A DNA stretch of 64,000 nt from assembly GCA_900450455.1 (NCBI GenBank), contig UGGN01000001.1:248001-312000 (forward strand), read 5' to 3'. Positions 1-10,000 of this stretch are shown piece after piece. Numbering within the stretch: position 1 is the stretch's first letter; every line of letters starts with the position of its first letter. This stretch comes from [Eubacterium] infirmum. GTDB taxonomy: Bacteria; Bacillota; Clostridia; Peptostreptococcales; Anaerovoracaceae. The position numbers were made by a program, and so were the translations under genes. The notes under the pieces are model-generated. The model saw only the letters and a program-made list of their open reading frames with translations. It was not told the DNA's origin and ran no database searches.

Positions 1-1928
1 AAAAAAAGGCGAATGGTTCAAGATTTTCAACTAATGAGTGGGACGACACTAAAAGTGAAGGTGGCAAGCCTACATGGTATGGTGCTATAGTTGGAAAAGT
101 AAAAAGTACAGATATAAGCCTAAATATAGGTGCAAGTAAAAGAGGGGTTGTTTGGTTTGCACTTAACTCGGATATCAGGGCAATTGCTGTTCCAAATAAG
201 CCAATAGAGCCAGTTCCACCTGTTGCACCACTACAACCACAGTGTCCTAACATACAGGCAAATTATCACTACGACATATTATATTACCAACCTCCAGTTG
301 AGAAAAAGGTAAATGATGAAAATAATACAGATATAAATAATAAGACAGTTTTAAAAGATGCTGTTGTAAAGTTCATTTTAAATGTAGCTGATTTACCTGC
401 AGGTCACGAAAAGATTGACTCGCTTGTATTTACTGATAAGCTTCCGGCAGGATATAAGGCTGATTTGGTTGCAACTAAGCAGTCGAGTCCTGACTATGAT
501 GTGAATTATGATGAAGGCACTAATGAGATTACTTTTAGTGCAAAATCAGATTATATAAATACAGTTAATGCAGATTTAAGCACAGTTGCGAAAATAGCTG
601 CGCCTGTAGTTGTAGGAAAGGTTACGAAAGCGGGCGTAACATACAAGAATGATTTTACTCTGACTATCAACAACGATTATTCGGTAAAATCTAAACCAGT
701 AAAGGTTCACACGCCGACAGAACCTAAGAAGGAGGTATTCAAGGGCAGTACAACAACAAAGATAGACGGTAAAATAGTACAGCCTGAGGAAGAACTTACT
801 TATGCAATTACATATAAGAATACAACAGGAAACGATGTAAACGCAGCAATCACGGATAAAATTCCCGCACACACCAAATTCGTATCAGCAGAAAACGGTG
901 GAACAGAATCGGGTGGAGTAGTAACATGGAATGTTCCTGTAGCCAAGGATCAGAGCGTAACCGTTAAATTTACCGTAAAGGTAGATAAGGATGTCAACGG
1001 AGCACCTATAGATAACAAGGCAAGGGTCAATGATGGTACAAATGAGTTTGATACCAACGAGACCCATAACCCAACGCCGACAGAGCCTAAGAAGGAAGTC
1101 TTCAAGGGCGGTACAACAACTAAGATAGATGGCAAGAGAGTTGATGCAGGACAGGAACTTACATATGCAATTACCTATAAGAACACAACAGGAAATGATG
1201 TAAATGCTACAATCACAGATAAGCTGCCTAAACACACAAGCTTTGTATCAGCAGAAAATGGCGGAGCAGAGTCAGGTGGAGTAGTAACATGGAATGTTCC
1301 TGTAGCTAAGAATCAGAGCATAACAGTTAAGTTCACTGTAAAGGTAGATAAGAATGTTAACGGAGCACCTATCGATAATATTGCTAAGGTTAACGACGGT
1401 ACAAATAGCTATGATACCAACGAAACCCACAATCCAACACCGACAGAACCTAAGAAGGAAGTATTCAAGTATGGTACGACAACAAATATCGATGGTAAGC
1501 AAGTTCAGCCTGGTCAGAAGTTGACATATCAGATTACTTACAAGAATACGACCGGTGAAGAACGTGATGTAACAATCACAGATAAGCTACCGGCACATAC
1601 AAGCTTTGTATCAGCTGATAATGGCGGCAAGTTTGCAAACGGTAAAATAACTTGGACAGCTAAGGTTGCAGATGGAGATACATTCAAGGTTACATTTACC
1701 GTAAAGGTTGATAAGAATGTAAACGGAGAAATACTGGAGAATACAGCGATAGTAAACGATGGTGTTAACAATTTCAATACAAATACTGTAAAGAATCCAA
1801 CACCTAAGGTTCCGAAGAATCCGAATACAGGAGATTTCAACAATATTATGCTTCTCATACTTATGCTTTTGGGATCAAGCGGAGCCCTTGTAAGCGGCAT
1901 GGCTATCAAAAGAAGAAGAGAAGAGTAG
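1..1928 (+). CDS. Antigen I/II-like cell-wall-anchored adhesin, 3' part (5' end outside window)
   Basis: The reading frame is open from base 3, so the gene starts outside the window. The visible N-terminal part has WYGAIVGKV and WFALNSDI, which look like the end of a GbpC/Spa-type lectin domain of streptococcal antigen I/II proteins. A short proline-rich stretch follows (IEPVPPVAPLQP), then an isopeptide-type domain (VEKKVNDENN...TDKLPAGYKAD). Next come three near-identical 121-residue DUF11/isopeptide-like repeats. The protein ends in NPNTGD, a hydrophobic helix and the basic tail KRRREE, a sortase signal whose usual leucine is replaced. It is probably a surface adhesin. Assignment by motif reading only; ligand unknown. 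Confidence 0.85.
   Translation, partial: KKANGSRFSTNEWDDTKSEGGKPTWYGAIVGKVKSTDISLNIGASKRGVVWFALNSDIRAIAVPNKPIEPVPPVAPLQPQCPNIQANYHYDILYYQPPVEKKVNDENNTDINNKTVLKDAVVKFILNVADLPAGHEKIDSLVFTDKLPAGYKADLVATKQSSPDYDVNYDEGTNEITFSAKSDYINTVNADLSTVAKIAAPVVVGKVTKAGVTYKNDFTLTINNDYSVKSKPVKVHTPTEPKKEVFKGSTTTKIDGKIVQPEEELTYAITYKNTTGNDVNAAITDKIPAHTKFVSAENGGTESGGVVTWNVPVAKDQSVTVKFTVKVDKDVNGAPIDNKARVNDGTNEFDTNETHNPTPTEPKKEVFKGGTTTKIDGKRVDAGQELTYAITYKNTTGNDVNATITDKLPKHTSFVSAENGGAESGGVVTWNVPVAKNQSITVKFTVKVDKNVNGAPIDNIAKVNDGTNSYDTNETHNPTPTEPKKEVFKYGTTTNIDGKQVQPGQKLTYQITYKNTTGEERDVTITDKLPAHTSFVSADNGGKFANGKITWTAKVADGDTFKVTFTVKVDKNVNGEILENTAIVNDGVNNFNTNTVKNPTPKVPKNPNTGDFNNIMLLILMLLGSSGALVSGMAIKRRREE
714..1802 (+). repeat. 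Three tandem 363-bp coding repeats in the adhesin
   Basis: Units begin at 714, 1077 and 1440, each opening with codons for PTEPKKEVFK. The period is exactly 363 bp (121 codons). Units 1 and 2 are closest; unit 3 diverges in its second half. Each encodes a beta-rich module with ITYKNTTG and KFTVKVDK. Such repeats usually act as stalk domains and can vary in number by recombination. Confidence 0.9.
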
Positions 1929-1965
1929 CATAGCAACACGGTGATAATCAAATAGATTTCACTTT

Positions 1966-1996
1966 TAGAGGACGGATTTTCCGTCCTCTATTTATG
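1966..1996 (+). terminator. Intrinsic terminator after the adhesin
   Basis: An 11-bp perfect stem (TAGAGGACGGA / TCCGTCCTCTA) with a 3-nt loop is followed by TTTAT. It lies about 40 bp after the adhesin stop codon. Confidence 0.85.
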
Positions 1997-2354
1997 ACTA
2001 TAGGTAGGTTTAGGAATATAAATAGAGCAACCCGTACAAATGGATTGCCCTGTTTATATTGTTTTCTATTTGATTGTCTTTGAATGAACTATGCGATACA
2101 GTTTAACATCTTGACGGTCAACCATAGATTCTTCGGTTTCTACTTCTCCGTACTGATTGTCATAAGAGTCGTAACGATAGTGCTTCTTGGGAACGGTGAA
2201 CTTTTTTATAGCTTTGTTTTGATACAAATTATTATATACAATTGTTAGCGTGTTTTTACGCTAATTTTCTTTTATAATAAGGCGTAATGTGTTAAAATAA
2301 TTAGTTAGAAAATGATTAGTAAATAGCGAAAAATCGCAAAAAAGGATTATAAAT
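1997..2354. other. Intergenic region between adhesin and prfA
   Basis: No intact gene. An inverted repeat TTAGCGT/ACGCTAA at 2245-2264 followed by a T-rich tract looks like a second terminator. On the minus strand, about 2083-2220 reads as an open fragment (FTVPKKHYRYDSYD...) ending in a stop, with no start codon; it may be a gene remnant, but I recognise no family. AT-rich sequence at 2265-2340 probably holds the prfA promoter. Confidence 0.5.
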
Positions 2355-3419
2355 ATGTTTGATAAATTGGATTTTATTGTGGAAAAATATAAGGACATGT
2401 CTCTCAAGGTTTCAGACCCTGATGTTATAGCCGACCAGCCTACATGGCAGCGCTACATCAAGGATATGGGAGAGATGGAGCCTATCGTAAAGAAATACGA
2501 AGAATACAAGAAGGCTAAGGAAGAACTCGCCATGGCTAAGGAAATTCTGGAGACCGAAAATGATGAGGAACTCAGGGATTTGGCAAAGCTGGAGGTGAAC
2601 GATAACGAGGAGAAGATAGAGGTTCTATCCGATGAGCTGAGAATTTTGCTCATACCTAAGGATCCTAACGACGATAAGAACGTTATCCTGGAGGTTAGAG
2701 CCGGAACCGGTGGCGAAGAAGCTGCTTTGTTCGGTCAGAATCTGCTCAGAATGTATACGAGATATGCAGAGCGTCACAGATGGAAAACGGAGATTATAGA
2801 AATAAACGACACAGGTATGGGTGGAATCAAGGAAGCCGTTATGCTGATTAAGGGCAAGGGGGCTTACTCGAGACTCAAGTATGAGAGCGGAGTTCATCGT
2901 GTACAGCGTGTTCCTGAGACAGAGTCTTCCGGAAGAATTCACACATCGGCGGCTACGGTTGCAGTACTTCCAGAGGTTGAGGATGTAGATGTGGCTCTTG
3001 ATCCTAACGACGTAAGAGTGGACGTTTACAGAGCTTCCGGAAACGGCGGACAGTGCGTAAACACAACCGACTCAGCTGTAAGGCTAACACACGTTCCAAC
3101 AGGACTTGTCGTAACATGTCAGGACGAGAAGTCACAGATAAAGAATAAGGAAAAAGCTTTTAAAGTACTTAAGTCAAGACTTTACGACCTTAAACTTCAG
3201 GAGCAGCAGAGCGAAATCGCAGCAGAGCGTAGAAGCCAGATAGGAAGCGGTGACAGATCTGAGCGTATAAGAACATATAACTTTCCGCAGGGAAGATGCA
3301 CGGAGCACCGTATCGGTATGACTCTTTACAAGTTGGATGCTATCCTCGATGGAGATATTGACGAGATTATCGATGGCCTAATCACAAACGATCAGGCTGA
3401 GAAGATGAAGGCGTTTTAA
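2355..3419 (+). CDS. prfA: Peptide chain release factor 1
   Basis: Recognises UAA and UAG stop codons and triggers release of the finished peptide on the ribosome. The 354-residue protein has the usual length. It shows the GGQ-containing catalytic loop ([21 protein letters not shown]) and the class-I RF fold with an N-terminal coiled-coil-like region. The start has AAAGGA 8 bases upstream. The gene opens a housekeeping operon with sua5, rpiB and upp. In many Firmicutes the methyltransferase gene prmC follows prfA, but it is not present here. Confidence 0.97.
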   Translation: MFDKLDFIVEKYKDMSLKVSDPDVIADQPTWQRYIKDMGEMEPIVKKYEEYKKAKEELAMAKEILETENDEELRDLAKLEVNDNEEKIEVLSDELRILLIPKDPNDDKNVILEVRAGTGGEEAALFGQNLLRMYTRYAERHRWKTEIIEINDTGMGGIKEAVMLIKGKGAYSRLKYESGVHRVQRVPETESSGRIHTSAATVAVLPEVEDVDVALDPNDVRVDVYRASGNGGQCVNTTDSAVRLTHVPTGLVVTCQDEKSQIKNKEKAFKVLKSRLYDLKLQEQQSEIAAERRSQIGSGDRSERIRTYNFPQGRCTEHRIGMTLYKLDAILDGDIDEIIDGLITNDQAEKMKAF

Positions 3420-3448
3420 GTCGGTGGCGATTTGGAGGATTAGTCCGT

Positions 3449-4489
3449 ATGAAGACATCGTTATTTGACGATACAATTGAAAATATAAGGACTGCAGCAG
3501 ATATAATTAGAGATGGAGGAATGATCGCTTTTCCTACTGAAACCGTTTATGGACTTGGAGCGGACGCCCTAAATTGTGAGGCTGTCGGCAAAGTGTATGA
3601 AGCAAAGGGCAGGCCTTCAGACAATCCGATGATAGTTCACATAGCAGAGACGAGTGAACTTGCTAGACTCACAGATGATATAAGTGAGGATATGCGCGTC
3701 TTGATGGATAAATTCTGGCCGGGCCCGATGACGATGATTGTAAGGCGAAAGGACATAGTTCCGGATGTCACGACAGGTGGTCTTGATACTGTAGGTGTGA
3801 GGCTTCCTTCGAGCGATGTGGCAAGGTCGCTCATCAAAGAGTCCGGTTGCCCGATAGCGGCGCCGAGTGCAAATATCTCGGGAAGACCAAGCCCGACGAC
3901 TGCGGAGCATGTAATACACGATTTATACGGTAGAATCGACGGAATCATTTGCGGAGAGGATTGCGATTTCGGTATAGAGTCTTCAGTCATAGATATGACA
4001 TGTGATCCGCCGATGATTTTGAGACCCGGTGCGATAACTCGGGAGATGTTCTCCGAGGCACTGGATAGGGAAGTTGCCGTTGATCAAAGTCTTTTCAAAA
4101 GACCTAAGAATATACTCGAGCCTGAGCATGTAGCCGGGGCTGAGGCGCCGGAGAGCGATGATGACTTTCATCCCAGATCTCCCGGCATGAAGTATAAGCA
4201 CTATGCACCTTGCGCAGAGATGATTATCTTTGATGGGGAGAGCGAATCTGTAATGAAAGCTATGGATGCGGAGACAGAGGAGCTTGAAAAACAGGGCAAA
4301 TCGGTATTTAAGCTGAGCTTCACAGACGAGAAACTGGCGGCACACGAACTGTTTGCAAAGCTGAGAGAGGCTGACGAGCTAGGAGTCGATGTGATTTTGG
4401 CAGAGGCTCTTCCCGAGCAGGGACTTGGCTTTTCTGTTATGAATAGAATGTTAAAGTCGGCAGGATATAATGTCAGGAGGATAAAATGA
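3449..4489 (+). CDS. sua5: L-threonylcarbamoyladenylate synthase (Sua5/YciO/YrdC family)
   Basis: Makes threonylcarbamoyl-AMP from threonine, bicarbonate and ATP, the first step of t6A37 modification of ANN-decoding tRNAs. The N-terminal ~210 residues are the YrdC domain (AFPTETVYGLGADA, KGRPSDNPMIVH, APSANISGRPSPT). The C-terminal part (SPGMKYKHYAP onward) is the Sua5 domain, so this is the long 346-residue Sua5 form rather than short TsaC. A GGAGG site precedes ATG 3449. It overlaps rpiB by 4 bases. tcdA, acting later on the same nucleotide, is at 43.7 kb. Confidence 0.95.
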   Translation: MKTSLFDDTIENIRTAADIIRDGGMIAFPTETVYGLGADALNCEAVGKVYEAKGRPSDNPMIVHIAETSELARLTDDISEDMRVLMDKFWPGPMTMIVRRKDIVPDVTTGGLDTVGVRLPSSDVARSLIKESGCPIAAPSANISGRPSPTTAEHVIHDLYGRIDGIICGEDCDFGIESSVIDMTCDPPMILRPGAITREMFSEALDREVAVDQSLFKRPKNILEPEHVAGAEAPESDDDFHPRSPGMKYKHYAPCAEMIIFDGESESVMKAMDAETEELEKQGKSVFKLSFTDEKLAAHELFAKLREADELGVDVILAEALPEQGLGFSVMNRMLKSAGYNVRRIK

Positions 4490-4929
4490 TAATGGTAATG
4501 GCCGCTGACCACGGCGGATATGAGCTAAAGAACGCAATCAAAAAACACCTTCAGGAGCGCGGAGGTTTTCAGATTTTGGATCTCGGGACAAATGATGGTG
4601 AGGCGGTTGATTATCCGGAGTACGGAAAGGCTTGTGGCGATGCTGTTGCATCCGGAAAGGCTGAGCTTGGCATAGTATGTTGCGGAAGCGGTGTAGGAAT
4701 ATCTATAGCTGCGAACAAGGTTAAGGGTGTTAGGTGCGCACTTTGCTATTCAGAGGAGATTGCTCGTTTGGCAAAGCAACACAACAATGCGAATATCTTA
4801 GCCTTCGGCGGAAGGATGACTGCGCCTGAAGAGGCTTGCAAGATGGTTGACATCTGGCTGGATACTGAGTGGGCAGGGCTTACCCAGGAAAGACATGCAA
4901 GACGAGTTGCACAGCTGGATGCACTATAG
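4486..4929 (+). CDS. rpiB: Ribose 5-phosphate isomerase B
   Basis: Interconverts ribose 5-phosphate and ribulose 5-phosphate in the pentose phosphate pathway. The 147-residue protein has the RpiB/LacAB signature: AADHGGYELK at the start and CCGSGVGISIAANKV, with the catalytic cysteine at residue 65 or 66. The ATG overlaps the sua5 stop (ATGA), with AGGAGG 5 bases before it, so translational coupling is likely. ATG 4492 is a possible alternative start. RpiB feeds PRPP synthesis and so fits the adjacent upp. Confidence 0.95.
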   Translation: MIMVMAADHGGYELKNAIKKHLQERGGFQILDLGTNDGEAVDYPEYGKACGDAVASGKAELGIVCCGSGVGISIAANKVKGVRCALCYSEEIARLAKQHNNANILAFGGRMTAPEEACKMVDIWLDTEWAGLTQERHARRVAQLDAL

Positions 4930-4993
4930 GTATTGCATCGGATTTTGATAGTTAATAAAGTTAAAAGTTAAATATACAAATTAGGAGAGAAAA

Positions 4994-5623
4994 ATGGGTA
5001 AGATATATGTTTTTGACCATCCGCTAATTCAGCACAAGGTTGCACTTATGAGAATGCAGGAGACCAATGTTAAGGACTTTCGTCAGCTAGCTAAGGAAAT
5101 AGCTATTTTGATGGGTTTTGAGGCTACCAGAAATCTTGAGCTTGAGCAGGTCGAAATCGAGACACCTATGTGTAAGACAAAGGTTAATATGCTTAAGGGT
5201 GAGGATATTGCTATCGTTCCAATCTTGAGGGCAGGACTTGGATTCGTTGATGGGATGCTCGAACTGGTTCCAAACGCAAAGGTTGGACATGTTGGTCTTT
5301 ACAGAGATCCCGATTCACACGAGCCTGTTGAGTATTACTGCAAGCTTCCTGCGGATATCGATAAGAGAAGAATTTTTGTTCTCGATCCAATGCTTGCAAC
5401 CGGCGGAAGCGCTTCAGCTGCCATAGATTTTATCAAAAAGCGTGGTGGTAAGGATATCACATTCATGTGTCTAATCGCAGCTCCGGAGGGAATCAAAGTG
5501 CTTCAGGACGCGCATCCGGATGTTGATATTTACATTGCGGCTAAGGACGATAAACTAAACGAAAAGGCATACATCTTGCCAGGTCTTGGAGATGCCGGAG
5601 ACAGACTCTACGGAACAAAATAA
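4994..5623 (+). CDS. upp: Uracil phosphoribosyltransferase
   Basis: Converts uracil and PRPP to UMP in pyrimidine salvage. Its 209 residues match the family length. The PRPP-binding motif [11 protein letters not shown] and the C-terminal uracil-binding GLGDAGDR are present. A ribosome binding site AGGAGAG lies before ATG 4994. It follows rpiB by 64 bases with no terminator seen and precedes tyrS by 19. Confidence 0.97.
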   Translation: MGKIYVFDHPLIQHKVALMRMQETNVKDFRQLAKEIAILMGFEATRNLELEQVEIETPMCKTKVNMLKGEDIAIVPILRAGLGFVDGMLELVPNAKVGHVGLYRDPDSHEPVEYYCKLPADIDKRRIFVLDPMLATGGSASAAIDFIKKRGGKDITFMCLIAAPEGIKVLQDAHPDVDIYIAAKDDKLNEKAYILPGLGDAGDRLYGTK

Positions 5624-5642
5624 TTTAAGGAGCCCAGCGGGA

Positions 5643-6974
5643 ATGAAGAGTTTAATACCTGATAATATTAGTAAATACGATAATGTATTTGACGTTCTCA
5701 AGGAGAGAGGTTTTATCGAGCAGTGCACGGATGAAGATGCTGTTCGTGAGCTTCTCGGAAAGGAGAAAATCAAATTCTATATAGGTTTTGATCCTACAGC
5801 TGACTGCTTGCACGTCGGTCACTTCATGCAGATCATTGCAATTATGTACATGCAGAAGTTCGGTCATACTCCGGTGGTTTTGTTAGGTGGTGGAACCGGA
5901 ATGGTTGGAGATCCATCGGGACGCTCTGATATGCGTACTGTTATGGATGTGGAGGAAATTGACAACAACTGCAATCATTTCAAGAAGCTCTTTGATAGAT
6001 TCATCGAGTTCGACGAGGAATGGAAGTACGAGGGAAATCAGGGAGTATATTGCCCGGGACATGAGAATAAGACTCCTGAGGCAGGCAAGGCCATCGCCGT
6101 GAACAACGGTCACTGGATTAGACCTCTCAACTTCGTCGAGTTCGTAAGAGAGGTAGGATCAAAGTTCAACGTTAACAACATGCTTAGAGCGGAGGCTTTC
6201 AAGCAGCGTATGGAGCGCGAGGGCGGACTTACATTCTTTGAGTTCAGCTATATGCTCATGCAGTCCTACGATTTTATGGTTATGGCTAGAGACTTTGATG
6301 TACGCATGGAATTCGGCGGCGACGACCAGTGGTCAAACATCATCGGAGGCGTTCACCTCACAAGAAAGATGGTCGGTAAAGAGGTTTACGGTATGACTTT
6401 CTCCCTTCTCACAACGAGCGAGGGCAAGAAGATGGGCAAGACCCAGAAGGGCGCTCTATGGCTGGATCCTAATCGCACAAGCCCGTTTGACTTCTTCCAG
6501 TACTGGAGAAATGTCAGCGATGCGGATGTAGAAAAGTGCCTGAGAATGTTAACCTTCCTGCCTATGGATGAGGTTAAGAGACTTGCTTCTCTAGAGGGTG
6601 CTGAGATAAATAAGGCCAAGGAAATATTGGCTTATGAAGTAACAAAGTTAGTTCATGGTGAGGAAGAGGCTCAGAAGGCTCTCGATGCTGCTCGTGCTGC
6701 TTTCAGCGGTCAGTCTGTTGCAAACCTACCTACTGTGGAGCTTGAGAAAGCTGTCTTTGCCGGAGAGGGTAAGGGTCTGGTATCTTTGATAAAGGAGCTT
6801 GGACTTGTAACGAGCAACGGAGATGGCTTCAGAACCATCGAACAGGGCGGACTTTCACTGAACCGCAAGAAGGTGGAGAATCCGAAAAAGAATGTCACCG
6901 AGGCGGATTTTGAGGACGGTGAGCTTCTAATACAAAAGGGAAAGAAAAAATTCCTAAAGGTAGTATTGAAATAG
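5643..6974 (+). CDS. tyrS: Tyrosyl-tRNA synthetase
   Basis: Charges tRNA-Tyr. Class I motifs are visible: GFDPTADCLHVGHF contains the HIGH-type sequence, and KKMGKTQKGALWL is the KMSKS-type loop. A C-terminal S4-like RNA-binding domain (GGLSLNRKKVENP) completes the protein. I choose ATG 5643, preceded by AAGGAG 10 bases upstream; an earlier in-frame start at 5586 would overlap upp and lacks a ribosome binding site. That gives 443 residues. Confidence 0.95.
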   Translation: MKSLIPDNISKYDNVFDVLKERGFIEQCTDEDAVRELLGKEKIKFYIGFDPTADCLHVGHFMQIIAIMYMQKFGHTPVVLLGGGTGMVGDPSGRSDMRTVMDVEEIDNNCNHFKKLFDRFIEFDEEWKYEGNQGVYCPGHENKTPEAGKAIAVNNGHWIRPLNFVEFVREVGSKFNVNNMLRAEAFKQRMEREGGLTFFEFSYMLMQSYDFMVMARDFDVRMEFGGDDQWSNIIGGVHLTRKMVGKEVYGMTFSLLTTSEGKKMGKTQKGALWLDPNRTSPFDFFQYWRNVSDADVEKCLRMLTFLPMDEVKRLASLEGAEINKAKEILAYEVTKLVHGEEEAQKALDAARAAFSGQSVANLPTVELEKAVFAGEGKGLVSLIKELGLVTSNGDGFRTIEQGGLSLNRKKVENPKKNVTEADFEDGELLIQKGKKKFLKVVLK

Positions 6975-7017
6975 ATAAGAGTTTAAGTTTATTGTAAGTT
7001 GCAGCTGGAGGAGAAAG

Positions 7018-10000
7018 ATGAATAAAGCAAAATACGATGGTATGGAACATCCTGTTAGACAAGTGACAGACCTTAAGGACATCATTGTAAGCAGCTGCTC
7101 GATGTTTAAGGATGATACCGCGTTTCTGGAAAAGGATAAGCCGGGCGGAACTTTTCAGCCTGTTAGCTATGCTAAGGTCAAAGACGATATGGATGCTTTG
7201 GGGACAAAGCTAATTGACATGGGGCTTAAGGGATGCAAAATCGCCGTTGTAGGGGAAACCAGCTATCACTGGTTTTTAACCTATTTCGCTGCTGTTTGTG
7301 GAGTCGGTGTAATCGTCCCCCTAGATAAGAATTTACCTCAGGACGAGCTTAAGAGCCTTGTTGAAAGATCCCATGCGAAGGCAATTGTCTTCTCAAATAG
7401 AATGGAAAAGACAGTAAAGCCGCTATTCGACAAGCCGGGTGAAATAGAGTATTTTATTTCGATGTCCGAGAGCGAAAACGAAAAGGTTCTCTCTCTTGTG
7501 AAGCTGATTGAGGAAGGGAATAAGCTTCTTCGCGAAGGTGCCAGAAACTTTGTCGATGCTGAAATTAATCCGCAAGACATGGCTTCACTTCTCTTTACGT
7601 CGGGAACCACAGGAAAATCAAAAGGCGTAATGCTTTCGCACAAGAACATCGCAGCAAATGTTGTGAATGTATCAAAACGTGTAATGCTGGACAAGGGATG
7701 CGTTGTATTATCCATTCTTCCGGTGCACCACACCTATGAGAATACCATAGATTGGGTAACTATTTATCAGGGAAGAACCATCGCAATCTGCGAGGGAATC
7801 AAATATATTTTAAGGAATATGAACGAGGTAAAGGCGAATTGTATGGTCGGCGTGCCTCTAGTGTTCGAGAAAATTTTCAAGGGTTTGATGAAGCAGGCGG
7901 AAGGTCGTGGCGAGGGAGAAAAGATAAGAAACGCCATTGCGCTTTCACGTCGCCTAAAACTGTACAACAATCGAAGCCTCATACGAAAGCTGTTTAAACC
8001 TATTCATCAGGCTTTCGGTGGCTGTATGCATTTATTCATTGCCGGCGGTGCAGCTATGGATCCCGAGATTACGGAGGCTTTTGAAGCTATGGGTATTCCA
8101 ATGATTCAGGGCTATGGAATGACGGAATATGCGCCGATTATAGCTGTAAACCAGGATAACTACAGCATAGCTAAGTCGGTAGGAAGACCGATGCCGGAAA
8201 CCAAGGTGAGAATTGATAATGCCGACGAGAACGGAATAGGAGAAATCGTAGTCAAGGGTCCATCTGTGATGCTCGGATACTACGAGGATCAGAAGGCTAC
8301 GGATGAGGCTATCGAAGACGGATGGCTTCATACGGGTGATCTCGGATACCTCGATTCCGATGACTTCCTCTATTTGACCGGTAGAAAGAAGACCGTAATC
8401 GTGACAAAGGGCGGAAAGAACATCTTTCCTGAAGAGCTTGAGGCAGTCCTAAAGGAAAACGAACTGATTAAGGAAACCATAGTTCACGGTGTGACGGATA
8501 AGACAGTCGGAAATGTAATTGTTACAGCCGATATCCAACCTAATTACGAGCTTTTGGAGGAGCAACGCGGTAAGATGAGCAGCAGCGACGTTTACCACTT
8601 TTACCGAGAGCTGATTGACGAGATAAACAAGACTTTGCCACCTTACAAGGTAATCAAGCGCATCAATATCAGAGAGAATGGATTTGCTATGACAACGACA
8701 GGCAAGGTTAAGAGATACGGAAACTTCATTGAAGGAGCTGATGAGAAGGGGAGTCCGGACTTCATAGAGAAGAAGGCAGAGGATCGCAAGCATGCCAAGG
8801 AGATGATAGACAACATAGATAAGAGCATAGATCCTTACCTTAGATACAAAACCGGAAGGCCTATAACGGACATAAAGCAAATGTTTAACAGCAGTGTTGA
8901 GCTTTATGGAGACAGGCCGGCCTTTCATCAGAAGTTCAACAAGGGCGAGGAATATACTCAAATAACTTATAAACAGGCACAGGTCGATGTAAACGGACTT
9001 GGAACTGCTTTGATAAACCTTGGACTAAAGGGCAAGCGTATCGCTATAATAGGAACGACGTACTATCAATGGGAGTCTTCATATCTTGCTGTGACCGGAG
9101 GCGTAGGTATTGCAGTACCGCTCGATAAGGAACTCAGTGCCGATGAACTGAAGAATCTTGTAAAGGATGCTGATGTTTCTGCAGTGCTTTATAGCAAGAA
9201 ATTTGAGAAGATATTTCAGCAGATAAGAGAGGATGGAGACACAAGTCTCAAGACCTTGATAAACCTTGACATTGATGAGAACAGAAGCCTTAGACCTATA
9301 GGTAGCGAGGAATCCGAGCCAAATGAAAAGGGAAAAAGGCGTAAGGATAAGCATAAGGAACAAGTTGAAGAGGAACACATAATCTATTCATGGAAGCAGC
9401 TTATAGAGGACGGTAAGAATGATGTTGCACTAGGCGATAGACAGTTCATAGATGCTGAGGTTTTAGGAACAGATCCTGCAGTAATCCTTTACACTTCGGG
9501 AACTACGGGCTTTGCAAAGGGTGTGGTTCTAACAAATAGAAACATCGCAGATGATTTGATGATGGCACCGACAATCCTGAATGTAAATCCTGAGGATATC
9601 TTCTTCTCGGTACTTCCGGTGCATCATACATATGAGTGCACATGTGCATTCCTGATGCCGCTGTACAAAGGAGCTTCGATTGCATTCTGCGAGGGGCTTA
9701 AGTACATAACGAAGAATCTTCAGGAGATAAGGCCAACAATGCTTCTAGGGGTTCCTGTTTTGATAGAAACTCTGTACAAGAGAATATGGAAGACGGCGAA
9801 GAGCGAAGGCAAGGATAAGAAACTTGAGAAGCTCATGAAGCTGAACAAGAAGACCAAGAAGCTGAATGTAAATATCGCAAAGAAGTTTGCCAAGGATATT
9901 CTAGATGTGTTCGGCGGAAGAATGCGCGTTTTGATATCAGGAGGTGCGGCAATCGATCCAAAGATTCTGCAGTTCTTCAATGATCTCGGAATTATCGCAG

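Noticed and set aside
576-1502. Long minus-strand open frames inside the adhesin repeats
   Set aside because: They recur with the repeat period, have cysteine- and tyrosine-rich random composition and no ribosome binding site; they are shadows of the repetitive coding strand.
2083-2220. Minus-strand gene remnant upstream of prfA
   Set aside because: Open but with no start, no ribosome binding site and no recognised motif; listed only as a possibility within the intergenic entry.
8032-8961. Minus-strand open frames under the acyl-CoA synthetase
   Set aside because: They lie within an intact, motif-rich plus-strand gene and show no features of their own.
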